Shown piece after piece: positions 59,171 to 64,000 of a stretch of 64,000 nt of DNA. The notes under the pieces are model-generated. The model saw only the letters and a program-made list of their open reading frames with translations, had not been told where the DNA came from and made no database searches. Origin of the DNA: Phyllobacterium zundukense (GTDB lineage Bacteria; Pseudomonadota; Alphaproteobacteria; Rhizobiales; Rhizobiaceae); contig NZ_CP104972.1 in the NCBI RefSeq assembly GCF_025452195.1, forward strand, positions 434,001 through 498,000, read 5' to 3'. Both the position numbers and the translations under genes were made by a program. Position 1 is the first letter of the stretch; each line of letters opens with the position of its first letter.

Positions 59171-59989
59171 TTACTCGAACGTGTGGGCTGCCTCGTCGGC
59201 CCACACCTTAAATTTGGTCAAAACGTTTGGCCCGAATATATTTGTGAGCGGCACGTCGGCCGCGTCCCGGCCATGTGCAACCTTGATACGCCCGATGCGA
59301 GGGGCGTTGTTGCGCGGATCGAATGCGTGCCATTGACCACCCAGAAACACTTCCATCCAGGCACAAAAGTCCATCTCCGCATACGGGGGCGGCAGCCCGA
59401 TATCGGTAATGTATCCGGTACAGTACCGTGTCGGGATATTCAGGCATCGACAAAGCGCAACGGCGAGATGCGTGTAATCCCGGCAAACACCTCGGCCTTC
59501 GCCAAATGCCCCATAAGCCGTGCGTGTCGGATTGGAATATTCGTATCCAAAATGGATATGGTGATGCACGTAGTTGCAAACCGCCTGAACACGCTGCCAC
59601 CCGGGCGCGCGATGTTCGAACAGCTTCCAAGCATTATCGCTCAACAAATCCGTCTCACAGTATCGGCTACCCATGAGATAGACGAGTGTGTCGTCCGGAA
59701 GGTCCTGCACGCGATGTTGAACGGCATTAAGCACGACAGGATCAGGTCCGCCGCTGTCGTTCACTAGGGCATTCGTGCTGAGGCTGAATGTGCCTGCTGG
59801 TGCGACAATCCGATTACACCAGTTTCCAAACTGATCGTGGTACCCGCTGGCTCGGATTGCGGGTGACGTGGTGAATGTTTCAACGTCGATCAAATCGGCC
59901 ACACGGGAATGGTGAACGTTCAATATCGCAATCAGCGGTGTTTCCTGCGGAAACTCGAATGTCAGTTCACACCCGACATGTAATCTCAT
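59171..59989 (-). CDS. transglutaminase-like (cysteine-protease fold) family protein
   Basis: 272 residues. The N-terminal part (about 1-130) is the bacterial transglutaminase-like N domain (LHVGCELTFEFPQETPLIAI). The core follows, with Cys in GEGRGVCRDYTHLAVALCRC, CLNIPTRYCTGYITDIGLP and AWMEVFLGGQWHAFDPRNN, supplying the Asp. The residue before AWMEV, where the catalytic His sits in classical members (HAW), is Cys here (FCAW). GGAG precedes ATG 59989. Peptidase or structural role; substrate unknown. Confidence 0.82.
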   Translation of the reverse strand: MRLHVGCELTFEFPQETPLIAILNVHHSRVADLIDVETFTTSPAIRASGYHDQFGNWCNRIVAPAGTFSLSTNALVNDSGGPDPVVLNAVQHRVQDLPDDTLVYLMGSRYCETDLLSDNAWKLFEHRAPGWQRVQAVCNYVHHHIHFGYEYSNPTRTAYGAFGEGRGVCRDYTHLAVALCRCLNIPTRYCTGYITDIGLPPPYAEMDFCAWMEVFLGGQWHAFDPRNNAPRIGRIKVAHGRDAADVPLTNIFGPNVLTKFKVWADEAAHTFE

Positions 59990-60264
59990 ATGCGGCACTC
60001 CGTTGGTTGTATCCAACAATGCAAAGCGCGATTCGAAATATTGCAGATGCACACGCTTGAATGTAAGTTTTTTGACAGAACAGCGTCCCCAAGGCCATCG
60101 CACCGGTGCCGACAGTACCAACAACGGAAGCGGATCATCGCGTCAAGGGAAGGCACAGTGATTGCAACTAGGCTTCTCGTCTGATCGTTCCGTTAAAGCC
60201 GGTTTATGCCATGCGGTATTAGAAGCAGATCCTAGCCTCATTGGCATTTTTCTAATCAAGCGGA

Positions 60265-60519
60265 TTAGAGCCTCTTTTCTGCGACGTAAATATCGGCTTC
60301 CTTGGCAGCTTCGATAAATGCTGACCGAGCAGCGGTGCACATGATCTTGCCCTCCAATGCCTCAATGCAGGCCTGCTTCGCCTCAACGAACTTCTTGCCC
60401 GTCTTGATCGGCCAATATATTTCCAGGAAATCCGCTGCCTCTTCTACCGACGAAATGTTCCGCGTGCCGCCGAGGGGTTCAGTCTCTATCGTAACGTATG
60501 GAAATGGCAGATCGCGCAT
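60265..60519 (-). CDS. DUF982 family protein (reverse copy)
   Basis: 84 residues: RDLPFPYVTIETEPLGGTRN, EEAADFLEIYWPIKTGKKF, ACIEALEGKIMCTAARSAFI, EAAKEADIYVAEKRL. Closest to 41756, with the same first nine residues. Intact. Confidence 0.8.
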   Translation of the reverse strand: MRDLPFPYVTIETEPLGGTRNISSVEEAADFLEIYWPIKTGKKFVEAKQACIEALEGKIMCTAARSAFIEAAKEADIYVAEKRL

Positions 60520-60804
60520 ACCCAGAAACGTGGATATTTGATGGAAGTTCCATGGAAGACCGGCTTTTCCCTATGCGGCCAATAGCGGATCAATCAACTT
60601 GACCGCGCTCTAATCTATCGTGGAAATGAACCAGCGGAACGGACATTCCCTTCATACTGAGATCCCACCCGAGGACGACGGGCTGGATCGGCACAATGAA
60701 ATGCCAGCATGATCGCCGTCAAGCGCGAACGGATGATCGAACCCTTGCACCTTGATAAGCCCTCAGAAATTTGAAAGGATTGGTTCTGGTGGGGAGGTTC
60801 TGCC
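60520..60804. other. intergenic, no gene seen
   Basis: About 285 bp between divergent DUF982 and YihY genes; probable promoters only. Confidence 0.35.
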
Positions 60805-61797
60805 ATGGCCGCTAAGACGCTACTGCGGCGTGCAAGGCAGCAGGGTCGCGGCCGCCGCGCGCATGCGCCTTCTGAAATTCCGATGAAGGGTTGGAAGGAT
60901 ATTCTCCACAGAGTGTACGGCTCATTGTGGGAAGACCGGATCATGTTGATTGCGGCAGGAGCAACATTCTATTTGCTGCTCGCGCTGTTTCCGGCGCTTA
61001 CAGCGTTCGTGTCGGTGTACGGTTTCCTGGCTGACCGCGCCACCGTCGCAGGTAACACCTCACTCCTCGCCGGCATTCTTCCGGCGGACTCGGTTAGTCT
61101 GATCCGATCCCAGCTTGAGGCTCTTGCAGCGCAGGATACGAAAGTTCTCAGTCTCGGGTTCTTCATCGGACTTTCGGTGGCACTGTGGAGTGCGAACAAT
61201 GGCATCAAGGCAATATTCGAAGCCTTGAACGTTGCGTATAGCGAGAATGAAACCCGCAGCTTTGTGCGCGTTAATCTGGTTTCGTTTGTTTTCACGTTCG
61301 GCAGTATGTTTTTTGGAATTATCCTGATCACTGCGCTGGGTATTATCCCACACGCGTTGGCGCTGCTTGGCCTGGACGGTTGGAATGCGGTGCTGATTAG
61401 CTTGGCCCGCTGGCCTTTAATTGCCGTCGTTGTCGCAGCCGCCGTCTCCGTCTTTTATCGCTTTGGGCCAGACCGCGAGCAGCCCAAATGGCGCTGGCTG
61501 TCGTGGGGGGCCATTCTTTCCACATTGGTGTGGCTGATCACATCGGCGGGCTTCACATTCTATCTCGCCAATTTTGCCGATTACAATGCCACCTATGGCG
61601 CGCTCGGTGCGGTTGCCGGCCTGATGGTATGGACATGGATCTCGGTGATCATCCTCATCCTCGGCGCTGAACTGAACGCTGAACTGGAACATCAAACAGC
61701 GATCGATACGACCATCGGAGATCCGGCTCCCATGGGAGAACGCGGAGCCGTGGTTGCCGATACACTTGGCGCATCTGCAAATGAGACGAGGCGCTAA
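60805..61797 (+). CDS. YihY/BrkB family inner-membrane protein
   Basis: 330 residues with six spans: IAAGATFYLLLALFPALTAF, FFIGLSVALWSANNGIKAIF, FVFTFGSMFFGIILITALGI, WPLIAVVVAAAVSVFYRFGP and others. The motifs GATFYxLLALFPALTA and WSANNGIKAIFEALNVAY are diagnostic of the family (once called ribonuclease BN, now uncharacterised membrane proteins). GGGGAGG precedes the ATG. Function not established. Confidence 0.9.
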   Translation: MAAKTLLRRARQQGRGRRAHAPSEIPMKGWKDILHRVYGSLWEDRIMLIAAGATFYLLLALFPALTAFVSVYGFLADRATVAGNTSLLAGILPADSVSLIRSQLEALAAQDTKVLSLGFFIGLSVALWSANNGIKAIFEALNVAYSENETRSFVRVNLVSFVFTFGSMFFGIILITALGIIPHALALLGLDGWNAVLISLARWPLIAVVVAAAVSVFYRFGPDREQPKWRWLSWGAILSTLVWLITSAGFTFYLANFADYNATYGALGAVAGLMVWTWISVIILILGAELNAELEHQTAIDTTIGDPAPMGERGAVVADTLGASANETRR

Positions 61798-61881
61798 TAG
61801 CAGTTAAACGCGGCCATTCCAACGCGCCGGGTCTGCTGGGCGGCGCGATAAACCAAAGCGTGAACTTCGTCTTTTTTGGCC

Positions 61882-62979
61882 TTACCCTTCCAAAAAATGC
61901 CCCATCGAATTCAGCGGAGCAATCTCATCGCAGATGATCTTTAGGATCGCCAACATGGGAACGGCGAGGATGGCGCCGGGCACGCCCCACATCCAGAACC
62001 AGAAGATCAGTGACAAAATGACCAGAACTGGATTGAGCGTGAAACGCCGGGCGAGCAGCATGGGCGTAACGATTTCGCCTTCGATCAAATGGATCAATAG
62101 GTAGAGCCCTGCGGGCAAAAAAGCTGTCCAGGTTCCATCGATGCCAAGCAGACCGACAAATACGAATATGGCTACACCAGCGAACGGACCCAGGATCGGC
62201 ACATAGTTCAGGACAAAAGCCAAAACGCCCCACAAGATCGGATCGCCCAGGCCCGTTGCCCACATTGCCGTTCCGGTTGCAAGGCCCACCAACCCGTTCA
62301 TAAAGGTGATGGTCACAAGATAGGCAGAGATATCTTGCTCAACCTGCTGTGACAGGGCGACCATCTGGCGCTTGTCGCTGAAACGGGGAATGATCTCGAC
62401 GGTTCGCCGCAGGAACGTGTCGCCGGAAATCAAAAGAAAGAACAGGATCAAAATGGTCTCGAACAACCCGCTTGCGAAGTGCTGCGTTCCCTGGAGCAGG
62501 ATAGCGGACAGATTGAAGCCGGCATCGGCTTGTCCGCCGTCGATTTGATGCATGAAATTCTGGAAGGTCTGGATCGGTTTGCTCAGAAAATGAAGACGTT
62601 GTTGTAGCCTCTCAATACCTTCGGGCAGACGGCCTGCCCATGACGAGGCCGGCCCCGATACGGCAGCGCCAAGACCCACGATAAGACCAAATAAGGTCAG
62701 AATGACCGTGAGTGCCGCAAGCGGTCGGGGGACGCGGAGCCTTTCCAGTTGCCGCATTCCCGGCTGGAACAGAAGCTTTAGAACGAACGCAAGAATGACT
62801 GGCAGCAAGATCTCAGCGGCGACATAAGCCGCCGTCAAACTCGCGAGAATCAAGAGACAGGCCAGAATGACAAGCTTCGGATCGGCGGTGAAGGGTCCCG
62901 CTTCTTTTGTCAGATCGGAGATGTCGACCGGCGTCGCTTTGCTGGTAGGAACAGTCCCAGAAAAGATTGACTTCCTCAT
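61882..62979 (-). CDS. AI-2E family transporter (PerM/YdiK-like permease)
   Basis: 365 residues, about eight spans: LACLLILASLTAAYVAAEIL, PLAALTVILTLFGLIVGLGA, TILILFFLLISGDTFLRR, GLATGTAMWATGLGDPILWG, NYVPILGPFAGVAIFVFVGL and LIEGEIVTPMLLARRFTLNP. The last two are family hallmarks. Start at ATG 62979 after GAGGAGG, not the longer frame to 63087. Proposed roles in the family: autoinducer-2 export or ion/proton antiport. Convergent with YihY. Confidence 0.88.
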   Translation of the reverse strand: MRKSIFSGTVPTSKATPVDISDLTKEAGPFTADPKLVILACLLILASLTAAYVAAEILLPVILAFVLKLLFQPGMRQLERLRVPRPLAALTVILTLFGLIVGLGAAVSGPASSWAGRLPEGIERLQQRLHFLSKPIQTFQNFMHQIDGGQADAGFNLSAILLQGTQHFASGLFETILILFFLLISGDTFLRRTVEIIPRFSDKRQMVALSQQVEQDISAYLVTITFMNGLVGLATGTAMWATGLGDPILWGVLAFVLNYVPILGPFAGVAIFVFVGLLGIDGTWTAFLPAGLYLLIHLIEGEIVTPMLLARRFTLNPVLVILSLIFWFWMWGVPGAILAVPMLAILKIICDEIAPLNSMGHFLEG

Positions 62980-63087
62980 CGATGCCTCCTCAAGCACGAC
63001 ACCTCGCGGTACCTGCAATTGCCGCCTCACCTCTAAATCCAAGCGAAGAATGAAGGCCTTCATCATCATTCTACGGAGTTTCTTCAC

Positions 63088-63832
63088 CGGCAGACCTGTC
63101 GCGCACCGGTCGTAATGAGCGTTGGATGGGCGTATTTGTTCTTATCTCGTCATCCATCGCCTCAAGCGATTTTCTCATAATCTTGTCTCGGAGGGGCCCA
63201 GCGAAACGCTAGCCACGCCCCATGGATGTCGCTAAAACGCGCTGTTGTGAAAGCGGTTCCATCTTCGGAAAAGTGACGTCGCCCCGGGCGCTAAATCGCA
63301 ACGACACATTGGGATGACGATCGACACGCATTGGGAGAAATTGATGTGGACGCGTCGCTGCAAATGCCAGGTCCCGAACTATTCGACCGTCGCCGGGGTC
63401 GTGCGCTTTTCGGGTCAGAGCCGCATGACGATCTTCGCTCGATGCCTCAAAGTTTGGGACAAGTGTGGGCGACCCGCCGGCAGCCCGACTAAACCGGGCC
63501 ATTACTCGGCGAATAGCCATTTGTCACGGACGACATGGCTGGGTGCCAGTCTATAAGCTGTTGCCCCTAAAGTTAGAACACAAATCAAATCGGGTTTTTC
63601 CTGATGTCTTGGGGAGGTTTCCCCGTTTCTTCGACGTGGTGTGTTTGGAGCAACATGAACCAGGCATGCGTTAGCGGAACTTTGTTTTGGGGACAGGGTT
63701 GGCTATCGACGATGCCCGCAGCGCGCCGCCTATTGTCACACTATTTCAATAGGCTGGACTATATTTCCAAGTGGAACCAAGGGCGGCGTTGACCGTTTAG
63801 CTTTATGAAAGAAGCTTTCAAGGAGTTTACCC
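63088..63832. other. about 740 bp with no supported gene
   Basis: Frames on both strands (63209-63520 reverse, 63314-63556 forward) have neither ribosome sites nor family patterns. The last 200 bp should contain the CsbD promoter. Confidence 0.4.
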
Positions 63833-64000
63833 ATGGGTAGCACAAGCGACAAAGTTTCCGGAATGGCCAATAAAGCAGCCGGCAATATCAAGCAGGCTGC
63901 CGGCAAGGCAACCGGTTCCAGGGAAATGCAGGCAAAAGGCAAGATGCAGGAGATGAAGGGCGAGGGCCAGGAGGCCAAAGGTAAAGCCAAGGATGCTGTG
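63833..64000 (+). CDS. CsbD family stress protein, 3' end beyond the window
   Basis: 56 codons visible: STSDKVSGMANKAAGNIKQA, AGKATGSREMQAKGKMQEMK, GEGQEAKGKAKDAV. Lys/Ala/Gly-rich repeats of the CsbD type, AAGGAG before ATG 63833. Hydrophilic cytosolic protein, in other bacteria induced by general stress. The sequence is still open at the window end but should end within a few codons. Confidence 0.85.
   Translation, partial: MGSTSDKVSGMANKAAGNIKQAAGKATGSREMQAKGKMQEMKGEGQEAKGKAKDAV

Noticed and set aside
59183..59767. 194-codon forward ORF
   Set aside because: Shadow of the transglutaminase-like gene.

Overview
The window looks like an accessory part of an alphaproteobacterial genome of the order Hyphomicrobiales (rhizobia and relatives; Rhizobium, Phyllobacterium or Mesorhizobium-like). 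The evidence is an ExoY/ExoP/ExoF-type exopolysaccharide cluster, a BA14K protein, several DUF982 proteins, DUF3606 and DUF6894 proteins, and small PepSY and PRC-barrel envelope proteins. No species can be named from the sequence alone.

Layout. (1) 1-11.8 kb: exopolysaccharide locus. A Crp/Fnr regulator and a family-4 glycosyltransferase run leftwards. A rightward operon encodes a priming sugar-phosphate transferase, a Wzz/ExoP-like chain-length protein with a decayed kinase domain, a GT2, an ExoF-like export protein, a small ORF and an ExoQ/Wzy-like polymerase. Then come an ExoX/SyrA-like membrane protein (reverse) and a GT8/GT2 pair. (2) 11.8-54 kb: a mosaic of very small genes. About ten short protein families recur two to seven times, often as shuffled, duplicated, frameshifted or fused copies. 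Among them sit two SRAP proteins, a HlyD/DUF3302 pair, a full autotransporter plus four broken autotransporter copies, a cytochrome c, duplicated PRC-barrel proteins, a DUF892 ferritin-like protein, a divergent tRNA-Met and a 3' half tRNA-Arg that looks like an integration scar. (3) 49.6-50.7 kb: a PAS/HisKA_2 histidine kinase. (4) 53-57.7 kb: a graveyard of truncated housekeeping-type genes (LysR, FolD joined to ETF-QO, Rieske joined to DUF892, alpha/beta hydrolase, YciI, IS21), with one intact phosphatase-family gene. (5) 57.8-64 kb: envelope and stress genes (double PRC-barrel, transglutaminase-like, DUF982, YihY/BrkB, AI-2E permease, CsbD).

Recurring small families, with the labels used below. 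ZR: ~75-aa protein with two CxxC-type pairs (C-P-x-C and C-S-x-C) and a MHDGQI-type end. TMP: ~49-aa single-membrane-span protein. DWM: ~88-aa helical protein with an EDWxxM start. CQA: ~70-90 aa with HPDRFxxC and AGW. AVYD: ~63 aa. HPGC: Cys/His-rich tail CMHPGCKxWG and WYCxxH. STLQ: ~108 aa acidic helical. KWRAAN: ~68 aa basic. GHS: ~75-110 aa with GHSxFR. DDD: ~66 aa.

The best candidate for an undescribed system is the repeated DWM-ZR-TMP mini-operon. It occurs complete at 42.3-43.0 kb, nearly complete at 22.9-23.6 kb, and in part at 12.9, 25.0 and 35.1 kb, with 3-4 nt between ZR and TMP every time both are present. A second striking signal is shuffling of gene ends: the last ~15 codons of the SRAP gene are found attached to unrelated genes. 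Many single-base frameshifts separate otherwise conserved reading frames; these suggest decay but could in part be sequence errors.
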